In this document: positions 6,505 to 14,400 of the stretch, one piece after another
Numbering within the stretch: position 1 is the first letter of the stretch
Layout of the letters: every line of letters starts with the position of its first letter
IMG/VR virus record: IMGVR_UViG_3300006846_000064
Coordinates: 1 to 21,397 of that record
DNA: 21,397 nucleotides
Strand: one strand, 5' to 3'
Origin: a virus
The notes under the pieces: generated by a model
The model's database searches: none
What the model saw: only the letters and a program-made list of their open reading frames with translations
Told to the model about the DNA's origin: nothing
Program-made: the position numbers and the translations under genes

Positions 6505-6738
6505 ATGGCTCGCAACGCACAGAAACGTGCCGCTGGCGGTAAGGTCTACTATGCTGGCGGAGCCAGCAACGTCGCCAAGGAAGCGAAGGGCAAGACCTCC
6601 GGCTTCAAGTCTGGTGGCAAGGTTGGCGGCGAAATGTGTGCCCCGCGCATGGATAAGAGGGCTCGTGGTGGAAGCGTCAAATCCAGTGCCGGGGGTGGGT
6701 CAGCCGACAAGAAACCGTTCTCAAGCGCAAAGTGCTAG
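6505..6738 (+). CDS. Basic Gly-rich GG-K-V phage protein (77 aa)
   Basis: An AGGAGCGA site precedes the ATG. The product begins MARNAQKRAAGGKVYYAGG, then has a repeated SGGKVGG and RGGSVKS, and ends KKPFSSAKC. Lys, Arg, Gly and Ser dominate and the chain is likely mostly disordered. The GG-x-V theme recalls the small proteins after the portal gene, but the length and the SSA end differ. Basic proteins with this ending (a short segment followed by (F/L)SSA) recur in phage structural clusters without a known role. A DNA- or capsid-binding function is plausible but unproven. Confidence 0.62.
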   Translation: MARNAQKRAAGGKVYYAGGASNVAKEAKGKTSGFKSGGKVGGEMCAPRMDKRARGGSVKSSAGGGSADKKPFSSAKC

Positions 6739-6746
6739 GCGTCGAG

Positions 6747-6806
6747 GATGGCCTAGATGACTTGAGGGGGCCATCAGCATGAAGGCTGTAGGTCTCCTTC
6801 TTTTTT
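6747..6806 (+). terminator. Candidate weak terminator / paired hairpins in an 83-base gap
   Basis: The gap 6739-6821 holds two inverted repeats. GATGGCC (6747-6753) pairs with GGCCATC (6769-6775). GAAGG (6781-6785) pairs with CCTTC (6796-6800), followed at once by six T residues (6801-6806). The second resembles a short intrinsic terminator, but its 5-bp stem and ten-base loop are weak, so partial termination is the most that can be claimed. A GGAG ribosome site for the next gene follows at 6807-6810. Confidence 0.35.
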
Positions 6807-6821
6807 GGAGCGAGCGACTGA

Positions 6822-7151
6822 ATGGCACAGTCTGTGACCCTTTCTTCGGTTGGCACCTCCAGCCCCCTTATTCTTGATTATCTGGGGGCGAAGGCCACGA
6901 CTGCGCGGATCACGCTGGCGTCCACCACGATGACGGTGAATGCCGTTGTTCAGGCCACGTTGGATAGTTCTGCCATCACAGGTTCTTCGGCCGCTTGGTA
7001 TGCCGTATCCAGCATTGCGGTCACATCGGCAGTGGCGGACACGGGGGTTACTTATACCTTTGAAACCCCCATTGCCGGGCTGCGAATCAACTCGACTGCT
7101 ATCTCATCTTCCTCATTGAGATTGACGGCCTTGCAGAATGCGGGTGGCTAG
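6822..7151 (+). CDS. Small beta-rich virion-type protein, RINSTAI paralog 2 (109 aa)
   Basis: The start is preceded by GGAGCGA. The product begins MAQSVTLSSVGTSSPLI and ends with a TPIAGLRINSTAISS stretch and LRLTALQNAGG. Length, start, end and strand pattern parallel the protein at 6170-6496, and a 14-base DNA run (ATCAACTCGACTGC) inside the RINSTA codons is identical in both. The middle sections have diverged strongly, so the duplication is old. The two copies are separated by the GG-K-V gene and the hairpin gap. It is likely a structural protein; function not recognised. Confidence 0.65.
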   Translation: MAQSVTLSSVGTSSPLILDYLGAKATTARITLASTTMTVNAVVQATLDSSAITGSSAAWYAVSSIAVTSAVADTGVTYTFETPIAGLRINSTAISSSSLRLTALQNAGG

Positions 7152-7156
7152 ATGCC

Positions 7157-7540
7157 ATGGCGGTTACTTATAGCCTTGCTGCTATTAACGCGCGTTTACA
7201 GGGAGTAGCGGACACAATTGATGGCGGTGGTGGTCCGGGGAATCTGGTATTGAGTGCCGGTGGCACTACAGTTGTGTCGATTACATTAGCCGTTCCTTGC
7301 GGTGTTGTTTCTGTTGGTGTATTGACGTTTTCAGGTACGTTACAGGAGTTGGCGACAGGAACCGGGAATGTGGATACGTGCATCATCACTGATTTTACGG
7401 GAGCGACCGTTGTGAGCGGTTTGACGGTTGGAATTCCGTTTTCGGGTGCTGATGTGATTATCGCCAATATCCTCAACAGCACGCTTATCACTGTGGGACA
7501 GGTCGTGCAGGTTACATCCGCAACAATTACGGGAAGCTAG
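7157..7540 (+). CDS. Small structural-type phage protein (127 aa)
   Basis: The product begins MAVTYSLAAINARLQGVADTI and then has a Gly-rich turn (GGGGPG) before a run of beta-prone strands with little charge. The opening AINARLQGV...ID-x-G pattern is one I recall from uncharacterised proteins near coat genes of phages of alphaproteobacteria and others. Of the two nearby ATGs, 7157 was preferred because the one at 7152 leads to a very short peptide. No catalytic residues, signal or membrane segment. A small head or neck protein is the likeliest role, by position only. Confidence 0.6.
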   Translation: MAVTYSLAAINARLQGVADTIDGGGGPGNLVLSAGGTTVVSITLAVPCGVVSVGVLTFSGTLQELATGTGNVDTCIITDFTGATVVSGLTVGIPFSGADVIIANILNSTLITVGQVVQVTSATITGS

Positions 7541-7544
7541 GTGA

Positions 7545-8408
7545 ATGGGAGCCTTGACGCCTACATTTGCAGATCAGTTCAAGGGCAACGGCAGCGCCGC
7601 TCCTGTGCCTTCACCCATGCTGAATATTCCGATTTCCGGGCCGGTTGTATCGGTGAGTGTTAACGAGACTATCACCGAGCCACCCAAGGAGCCGGAACCC
7701 TTGAAGGTGGCGCTGATCGGGACCGCTCCATCCTCGCGGATGCTGGCCCCGTTCAACGATCTGTCATGGAAAATCTGGGTTTGCTCTCCGGGCAACATGA
7801 ATGTTGTCCCGCGCGTGGATGTGTGGTTCGAGATTCACGGCAATCTGCTCTGGCCGGAATGCAAGGCTTATGGTGAGCCCTACATCGAATGGCTCAAGAA
7901 GCAGCCGTTTCCGATCTACATGCAAGACCAGTCACTGGTCCCGAATGCGCTGAGCTTCCCGGTTGATGAAATCGTCAAAGAGTTCGGGCGAGATTTCTTC
8001 ACGTCAAGCTTTGCATGGATGCTGGCCTTTGCCATGCACAGTGGCGCAAAGGAGATTGCGCTGTTTGGCATCGATATGGCGTCCCGTGAGGAATACATCC
8101 TGCAACGTCCGGGATTCTTCTTCTTCCGTCACATTGCGCATATGCGCGGCATCAAGGTCTGGGCTCCCAACGAATCCGATATCATGCAGTCTCCGGGTCT
8201 CTATGGTTACTCGGAGATGAAGCCATTCGGCCGCAAGATTCTTGCTCGCAAGCAGGAACTTAAGGATCGGATTGCTCAGATGGAGCAGCAGCAGCTTCCT
8301 CAACTTGAGCAGCAGGTTGTGCAGACAAAGCACAACATCTCGTATCTAAAGGGTGCGCTGGAAGACCTTGATTACATGGAATCCATCTGGATTGGCCAAG
8401 GAGACTGA
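7545..8408 (+). CDS. GT42/DUF115-like (Rossmann-type) protein with C-terminal coiled coil (287 aa)
   Basis: After about 50 disordered residues comes a strand-loop VALIGTAPSS (55-64), like the nucleotide-binding start of sialyltransferase family GT42 and of DUF115/Maf-type flagellin glycosylation factors. Residues 153-177 hold TSS...A-x-A-x-x-SGAKEIALFGID, very like their 'TSG...A...G-x-KEI-x-L-x-GID' segment. Between them, PRVDVWFEIH suits the substrate side, and FFFFRHIAH supplies His residues. Residues 234-282 form a Gln/Leu-rich coiled coil, which would allow oligomerisation or attachment to the virion. Family members transfer sugars from CMP- or nucleotide-activated donors; activity here is not proven, and the domain may have become structural. 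It sits inside the structural cluster, starting four bases after the previous stop. Confidence 0.6.
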   Translation: MGALTPTFADQFKGNGSAAPVPSPMLNIPISGPVVSVSVNETITEPPKEPEPLKVALIGTAPSSRMLAPFNDLSWKIWVCSPGNMNVVPRVDVWFEIHGNLLWPECKAYGEPYIEWLKKQPFPIYMQDQSLVPNALSFPVDEIVKEFGRDFFTSSFAWMLAFAMHSGAKEIALFGIDMASREEYILQRPGFFFFRHIAHMRGIKVWAPNESDIMQSPGLYGYSEMKPFGRKILARKQELKDRIAQMEQQQLPQLEQQVVQTKHNISYLKGALEDLDYMESIWIGQGD

Positions 8409-8410
8409 AA

Positions 8411-8896
8411 ATGTCGCTTCCAAGTTATGCCATCACCAACGGGTCTTCGGCTGGGTCGGGTACTCAGCAGGCGACTGCCACCACCTACACTGGCGCGGTC
8501 TTGGGGGTGAATAGCTCTCAATCCACGCCGAGACGTGGGCAACTCTATGATGTGTTGATCGGCACCAACGGAACCCCTGCCGACAACTTTATCGAATGGG
8601 ACATCTCGCGGGTTACTGCGTCATCGACATCAACGATTGTTGTGCCGTTGCCGCTGGACTCGGCAGATGCTGTGGCCGCGACTGTCGTAACGGCCAACTC
8701 GTCCACTCACGCCACTATTTCGGTCCCGAACCTGTTCTACGTTGGCGTGAACCAGCGTGCATCGTATCGTTGGGTCGCGGCACCGGGCTCTGAGTTGGTG
8801 TGGCCAGCGACTTCCTCCAACGGCCTCCAGCTTCGCCAGCGTTCCGGCGGCTATACCGGCACCGTGACCGGTACTTGGCTCTTTCTGGAGCGGTAA
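8411..8896 (+). CDS. Structural-type phage protein, beta-rich (161 aa)
   Basis: An ideal AAGGAG ribosome site is positioned before the ATG. The product begins MSLPSYAITNGSSAGSGTQQ and is dominated by Ser, Thr, Ala and Val. It contains RRGQLYDVLIGTNGTPADN (about residues 41-60), FIEWDISRVT, and a C-terminal GSELVWPATSSNGLQLR with a final strand GTWLFLER. The 'YD-x-x-x-G-x-x-G-x-P-x-D-N-x-x-x-W-D-x-(S/Q)-R' motif is familiar from small proteins of phage head clusters, where the N-terminus probably decorates the virion. No enzymatic motif is seen; role by context only. Confidence 0.62.
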   Translation: MSLPSYAITNGSSAGSGTQQATATTYTGAVLGVNSSQSTPRRGQLYDVLIGTNGTPADNFIEWDISRVTASSTSTIVVPLPLDSADAVAATVVTANSSTHATISVPNLFYVGVNQRASYRWVAAPGSELVWPATSSNGLQLRQRSGGYTGTVTGTWLFLER

Positions 8897-8901
8897 AACT
8901 T

Positions 8902-9210
8902 ATGTGGCTGCGTCCACAGGGCTATGCGGTTATTACGTCGCCAACTCAGGCTCCGGCGAGTCTGGATGGATTCCAGCGCGTAGAAACGAGAGAAGGTGCC
9001 AACGAGTTTGACACCATGTCCTGTGGCCACTGCAATCGCATCATCCATGTAAGAGCCCGCCAGCGGCCGGAAGATATTGGCGGCCTTTGTAAGCAGTGTA
9101 TGCGTCCAATATGTCCGCAATGTACCGATGCTGGTCGTTGTGATCCGTTGGAAAAGAAGCTGGCCCGTTGGGAAGATCGGGAAAGGACGCTACGATCTTA
9201 CGGGCTGTAG
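8902..9210 (+). CDS. Cys-rich zinc-binding phage protein (102 aa)
   Basis: The start at 8902 was chosen over an upstream in-frame ATG that lies deep in the previous gene; GGAG at 8887-8890 could serve as ribosome site. The product has paired cysteines: C41/C44 (CGHC), C63/C66 (CKQC), C71/C74 (CPQC) and C80, with H49 available, enough for two zinc sites. The order SCGHCNRIIHV, then GGLCKQCMRPICPQC, then C-D-P-L-EKKLARWE and a terminal RSYGL is a combination I recall from uncharacterised proteins in many phage structural clusters. It probably binds zinc and helps virion assembly; DNA binding is a less supported alternative. Confidence 0.7.
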   Translation: MWLRPQGYAVITSPTQAPASLDGFQRVETREGANEFDTMSCGHCNRIIHVRARQRPEDIGGLCKQCMRPICPQCTDAGRCDPLEKKLARWEDRERTLRSYGL

Positions 9211-9225
9211 TAGAGGCTCAGGATC

Positions 9226-10716
9226 GTGGCAACTCTCTTTTTCAACAGGGTCATGTTTCGGGCCGCCTCTGGTGGGGTTGGTGACTTTGTTGTTTCCGCA
9301 GCGATCACTGGCTATCGCACCCCCCTCGATGCCAGTATTCCAGATACTACGATTGTCAGCTACACCGCTGAAAGTGACGACAAGACTGAGTGGGAAACCG
9401 GGCTTGGTACTTATGCCACCGGCACGGTCACGCTAGATCGCACCACCGTCTACGAAAGCAGCAACGCCAACGCTCTGGTCAACTTCAGCGCCGCACCCAA
9501 GGTGTGGGTGGACTGGTTTGCTCAGAACGTCGCGGGCGACAGCCTATCAACAGAAGTCTTGTTCAATGCTGGCGGTACTCCGGCCACGGTGGCTGGTGAC
9601 GCAACGTTCTTTTTCAATAGCACCACTAACCTGCTCAGGGGTGGCGATAGACTTTTTGTCAATAACAGCACCGATCCAACGGTGGATGGATTTCCGGCGA
9701 CGGTTCAGGCAGCGTTCAATCCAAATACCGATTGGGGGGCTCTGTTTTATGGCTTCGGAGCTAACACGTCAGGAGTCTCAAATGTTTTTGCTAAATCAAG
9801 AGGCGTGAACGCTGCCACCCCTGCTGATGTAGTGACGAACGATAATCTTGCTGCCATCTATTTTTATGGATTTAAGAACACACTCTATCGTTTTGGTGGA
9901 AACCTTGAAGTAAAAGCATACAGTGTTGCTGGAAATGTTGTTGCTTCAGAGTTTAGGATTGGTCTTACTGATACAGGGAACAACAGCAGGGTCACAGGAT
10001 ATTTTTATCCTGAGATAGGCTCAGGGGCATTGGGAGTTGGCGCAAATAACTCTAATCCACCCTCGCGGACCTTCAATCCGATCTATTGGCTGGCCAACAC
10101 AAATACCGTAGAACCAGTCATCCGTCTTGGGCAGTGGACGACTGGAACGCCAGCCGCTGGTTTGGGTGTTGCTATCGAGTTTGAGGTCCAGACCGCAGCC
10201 GGTGGGCCGGGAAATCGGGAGGTTGGGGTCAGGCTCGATGCCGTTACCACCAATGTTGGGGCCGGTACTGAAGCCTTCGATTATGTCATGAGCACCATGG
10301 TCGCTGGCGTTCTGGGTGAAGCTGCAAGATTTACATCGAACAAACGCCTTCAGTTCATCAACACCTCCAATACGGATGGCCGGGACGAGAATCTTGTTAC
10401 GTTGACTGATGGCGCTACTGTTCCTTTGGATGCTTCTTTGGGGCGAACTTTCAAGCTGGTGAGCACCACCAATCCAACGATCCTAACGCCAACCAATCCT
10501 CCTGCGGCAGGCATTGCTCAGAAACTTGTTATTATCTTTGAGGCATCGGGAGCCAATCGCACGCTCGCCCTTACAACAGGTGCGGGGGCTTTTCGCTTCG
10601 GAACCGATATTACAGGATTGACGGTCACGTTATCAGGGACTGCCGACTACATCGGCTCGATCTGGAATCAAGCTGATAATAGTTGGGATGTGGTCAGTTA
10701 CGTTAAAGGATTTTAG
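9226..10716 (+). CDS. Tail-fibre-like receptor-binding protein (496 aa)
   Basis: Translation starts at GTG 9226, with GAGG at 9213-9216. The first 110 residues match a widespread phage fibre anchor pattern: NRVMFRAASGGVGDF, then a strand pattern with VSYTAESDDKTEWETGLG, TLDRTTVYESSNANALVNFS. The middle is a beta-rich Gly/Asn/Ser shaft, and the C-terminal 100 residues (from VTLTDGATVPLDASLGRTFK) resemble a recurring fibre C-terminal domain, ending SWDVVSYVKGF. Such proteins bind the host surface and may carry a polysaccharide-binding site; no depolymerase residues are evident. Base composition changes inside the gene: bases 9421-9480 are 63% GC, while 9841-9960 are about 36%, suggesting a swapped central segment. 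The final seven codons are duplicated at the end of the next gene. Confidence 0.75.
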   Translation: MATLFFNRVMFRAASGGVGDFVVSAAITGYRTPLDASIPDTTIVSYTAESDDKTEWETGLGTYATGTVTLDRTTVYESSNANALVNFSAAPKVWVDWFAQNVAGDSLSTEVLFNAGGTPATVAGDATFFFNSTTNLLRGGDRLFVNNSTDPTVDGFPATVQAAFNPNTDWGALFYGFGANTSGVSNVFAKSRGVNAATPADVVTNDNLAAIYFYGFKNTLYRFGGNLEVKAYSVAGNVVASEFRIGLTDTGNNSRVTGYFYPEIGSGALGVGANNSNPPSRTFNPIYWLANTNTVEPVIRLGQWTTGTPAAGLGVAIEFEVQTAAGGPGNREVGVRLDAVTTNVGAGTEAFDYVMSTMVAGVLGEAARFTSNKRLQFINTSNTDGRDENLVTLTDGATVPLDASLGRTFKLVSTTNPTILTPTNPPAAGIAQKLVIIFEASGANRTLALTTGAGAFRFGTDITGLTVTLSGTADYIGSIWNQADNSWDVVSYVKGF

Positions 10717-11241
10717 TCCCACATGAGATATCCAAAACTATATCTAAATAAAACGTGCGAGACGTGCGGCAACGTTTTCGAGCGCAAGCCAAAAGTGACT
10801 TATAAGCAATGGGCGACCACAAGGTTTTGTTCGCCTGCCTGCGTAAGCAAATGGAGATTCGGCAACAAGATCAAACATCCCCGATGGAAGGGCGGTCCAG
10901 TTGAGAAAGAATGCGCCATATGTAGCAAAATGTTTATCGTATCTCGCGCTCGCTCTAATACAGCGCGATTTTGTTCATATGCTTGTAAGGTTGCCGCGCA
11001 AGATAACAATGTTTCGACCGAGAATGAAAAGGTCCGTAAAAGCAATCGGTATAAAGAATGGCGCAAGGAAGTATTTCAGCGTGACGATTATATGTGCCAA
11101 ATATGTGGCGAACGCGGAGGTCATTTACATGCAGATCATATCCAGCCATTTGCTGTCTTTTATGAATCTCGATTTGATCTAGATAACGGCCGAACGCTTT
11201 GCGTGACATGCCATAAGTTAACGCCGACTTATGGAAAGCCG
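10693..11241 (+). mobile_element. HNH endonuclease cassette inserted at the 3' end of the fibre gene
   Basis: The unit runs from one copy of the codons for VSYVKGF (10693-10716, with stop) to the base before the second copy (11242-11265). Its length, 549 bases, is a multiple of three, so both copies lie in the same frame. Outside the HNH ORF there is no space for a group I intron core. The simplest reading is a homing cassette that entered just before the last seven codons and brought its own recoded version of that end. Confidence 0.6.
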
Positions 11242-11265
11242 GTGAGTTATGTGAAGGGGTTCTAA
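10723..11265 (+). CDS. HNH homing-type endonuclease with two zinc modules (180 aa)
   Basis: The C-terminal part is a classic HNH/McrA-type nuclease: EWRKEVFQRDDY, C125-x-x-C128, HADHIQPF with D138/H139, N155 (LDNGRTLC), then C160-x-x-C163-H164. The N-terminal half has two probable zinc modules, C12/C15 with C36/C40 and C64/C67 with C84/C88, likely for DNA recognition. These enzymes nick or cut DNA at a long site and drive their own spread. The last seven residues, VSYVKGF, are the same as the fibre protein end next door, so the enzyme is fused to the former fibre terminus. The ribosome site AAAGGA (10705-10710) lies in the K-G codons of the upstream fibre copy. Base composition is lower in GC than most neighbours (42% in 11041-11100). 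Confidence 0.85.
   Translation: MRYPKLYLNKTCETCGNVFERKPKVTYKQWATTRFCSPACVSKWRFGNKIKHPRWKGGPVEKECAICSKMFIVSRARSNTARFCSYACKVAAQDNNVSTENEKVRKSNRYKEWRKEVFQRDDYMCQICGERGGHLHADHIQPFAVFYESRFDLDNGRTLCVTCHKLTPTYGKPVSYVKGF
11242..11265 (+). repeat. Second copy of the fibre 3' end (VSYVKGF plus stop), recoded
   Basis: Encodes the same seven residues and stop as 10693-10716, in the same frame. Six of seven codons differ, all synonymously: GTC/GTG, TAC/TAT, GTT/GTG, AAA/AAG, GGA/GGG and TTT/TTC, while AGT is shared; the stops are TAG and TAA. The AAGGGG here is the ribosome site for the gene at 11268, so this copy is probably the original fibre end. Confidence 0.8.
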
Positions 11266-11267
11266 AG

Positions 11268-11465
11268 ATGTGTGATCCACACATCGAATCTCTTCGCGCC
11301 AACCGCATTGCTGACGCTGCTCGTATCCGGCGTCTGGAAAAATGGGTTGATACGGTTTCATCTCCACTCTGGAAGCGACTATGGTTTGTTGTGAAAGGCT
11401 ATCGCTTCCACCAACTCGGTGTCTGGTATCACGCCGAGTGGAATCGTGATGGGTGGGACTACTAA
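11268..11465 (+). CDS. Small hypothetical phage protein (65 aa)
   Basis: The AAGGGG in the preceding codons is a well-spaced ribosome site (eight bases before the ATG). The product begins MCDPHIESLRANRIADAARI, forms a charged helix, then a short hydrophobic/aromatic stretch (PLWKRLWFVVKGYRFH), and ends in a Trp/Tyr-rich NRDGWDY tail. The aromatic stretch is too short and too basic for a confident membrane helix. I do not recognise it. It was likely directly downstream of the fibre gene before the HNH cassette arrived. Confidence 0.55.
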   Translation: MCDPHIESLRANRIADAARIRRLEKWVDTVSSPLWKRLWFVVKGYRFHQLGVWYHAEWNRDGWDY

Positions 11466-14400
11466 ATGACCGATCTATACCCCTCCAATAGAACCCTCAA
11501 TGGGATTGGCAACTTTTTCGATCTTCTAAGCAATCCGCAAGGGACTGCCACTCCCGGCGAATCAATGACCGGAGTGGTCAATGCCGTATCCAGCGGCACC
11601 AACATTCAGTGGACGCAAACAGCAGGAGGAACAGTTCTAGAATTCATCTCCGGTCGATCTCCGGCGGGGGGTTGGACACTCGATGGCACCATAACTTTTG
11701 CAATGCCCGCGCAAGAAAGCCTGATGACGACCAACATCGGGATGCGCGCTCGGGTTTATCGACGCACCGATGCTGGTGTTGAAACCGAGGTCGGTGGGTC
11801 TCCATTCGATGACGGCATAGAACTGACGCAGGGCGGGTTCACCCTTATGACGTGGACCGGCAATCCGACCGCTATTGCCTTTGCCGAAGATGATCGTCTC
11901 GTCGTCCGGTACTTCATCACTAACATCGGCACGATGGGGACCGGAACTGGCACTTTGCGGTATAATGCTCTCTTAGGTGCTGGCACCGAAGCGCAGGTCA
12001 CGATCACTGAAACCGTCGCCTTCAAGTCTGATGCAACCAATTTTGGCGATATTGTCGGAACGTCAATCAAAGGTACCGCCGCGATTACGGACCCGCTCAG
12101 TCCATCGCGCCCTATCACGATTTCGGTTGGCGACTTGGTTTTTGTTGCGGTGTCGGAGAGTGGGGGCAATACCTCGGTCGCCTGTACCGACGACCTCGGC
12201 AACAGTTACACCGCGCTCAATGGCGGAACGAACGGCATCGCCAATGTAAAGGCGTTTTTCAGCGTTGCCACGACCGGCGGCGACTGCACCCCGGCGGTTG
12301 ATACGACAGCCAGCGCCAATAACTCGGCGCTTGAGGTCACGGTTTTCAAAGGACCATTTGCGTCGTCACCGCTCGATATCAATACGACTTCCGCATCCGA
12401 TAGTGCGGAACCCTATACCGCGACGGCAACCGGCACCTTGGCACAATCCGACGAATTGATCGTCGGATACTTTGGTGGTGCCGCCGCTGCCGCGCAAGAA
12501 GCCTACATCTCGGCAACGCCATCCGGTGCCTATATCGCCTGCAGCAATCCTGGGCTGATTAGTGCGGCCGTTTCCCTTTGTGTCACCAGCTTGGTCGTTG
12601 CTTCGACCAGTTCGGTGACGATGGGGGTCAGCGCCGAGCCGGGCGGTGCTCGTGCAACAGCCTGTGTGGTCGCGACATTCAAGCGCGAGCCGACACCAGC
12701 GCCGTCTGCTGATTCTTGGTTCCGACTTCTTACCGATCCGCCACCGCCGCTTCCCGGTCTTGGCGCTGCTTGGCAAAATCAGTTTGGATACGGTCACTTC
12801 ACTCCGCCCCCCGAGGAAGTCACAGTCGATAAGTGGTTTGCTGAACTTTCTGGGCCAACGCCACCGTTGCCCGGTCTGGTTGCTGCTAATCAGATTGATG
12901 TTGTCGAACTACCGTTCATTGAGACGATCTTTCCTGATATGTGGTTCATGCCATTCTCGGACCCCACGCCGAGTTTGGCTGGCTTGCTTGCTCCATATCA
13001 AGAAGAGTTTGGAATTTCATATTTTATTGTAGAAGAAGTCACTGTTGATAAATGGTTTGTTTCTCTCTCTGAGCCGCTCTACGCGCTTTCCGGTCTGGGT
13101 GCTTCCTATCAGGTTGAGTTTGGTGAAACACCAGTCGAGGATTCTGACGCTCAGGGTTGGTTCTATCCATTCTCTGAACCAACGCCGCCACTATCGGGGC
13201 TCGGTTCACACCAGCAACTGACTCTCACAGACGTTCCGTTTGTTGAGGACATCTTTCTGGATATGTGGTTTGCGGCTCTCTCGGAGCCAACACCGCCGCT
13301 GTCTGGGTTGCTGGCTCCATACCAAGCGGAGTTTGGTCCGGCAATATTTGTTGAAGAAGAGGTTACGGTCGATAAGTGGTTTGCCGCTCTCTCTGAACCG
13401 CTTTATGCCCTGCTTGGTCAAGCAGCCCCATATCAGGACGATCTGGCGGCAGTCCCATTTGAGGACTCTGATATTCAGGGCTGGTTCTATCCATTTGCAG
13501 AGCCCACTCCACCTCTGTCTGGTTTGCTGGCTCAGTATCAGGAGCAATTTGGACAGACATATACTGTTGTTGAAGAAGTCACGGTTGATAAGTGGTTTAT
13601 CGAACTCTCAACGCCAACTCCACCACTTCCGGGCTTAGATGCCAGCCAGCAGTTGGCGCTGACTGACGTTCCATTTGAGGAAGATATCTTCGTTGATATG
13701 TGGTTTGGCTATCTGTCCGAACCACCGCCTCCACTTGCTGGCCTGCTTGCTCCATATCAGGAGGAAGGTGGTTATTCACCATTCTTTGCTCCAGAAGTCT
13801 CGGTCGATATGTGGTTTGAGGCTCTATCAGAGCCGACGCCGCCTCTCTCCGGTCTGGGTGTTGCCAGTCAGATCGATGTTATAGAAATCCCATTCATCGA
13901 AGATACCTTCGTTGATATGTGGTTCGAGGCGTGGTCTGATCCGACCCCGCCATTGTCCGGGCTGTTGGCGGCCTATCAAGAAGCGTTTGGGCAAAACTAT
14001 TTCATCTTTGAAGAAATCACTGTCGATAAGTGGTTTACTGAACTCTCGACACCTACGCCTGCATTGTCCGGTCTGGGAGAGAGTCAGCAACTTGCTTTGA
14101 CGGATGTACCGTTCGAGGAAGATATCTTTGTCGATATGTGGTTCGCGCCATTTGCGGACCCAACGCTACCGCTGGCTGGGCTGTTGGCCCAATATCAGGA
14201 GGAGTTTGGCTATTCTCCACTCTTTGAGCCGACCGTCTCGGTCGATATGTGGTTTGAGACTCTTGGTGAGCCGACGCCACCGCTGTCTGGATTGGGCACT
14301 GCTAACCAAATCGATGTTATCGAGGTTCCGTTTGTCGAGAGCATCTTCGTTGATATGTGGTTCGAGGCTTATTCAGAGCCGACGCCACCATTGGCCGGGC

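Noticed and set aside
6779-6877. Short ORF starting MKAVGLLLFW in the 6739-6821 gap
   Set aside because: It runs into the start of the next gene in another frame, and the T-run it translates is better explained as a hairpin-terminator element.
10717-11241. Group I intron within the fibre gene
   Set aside because: The HNH ORF fills almost the whole insert, leaving no space for an intron core, and the upstream fibre copy already has its own stop.
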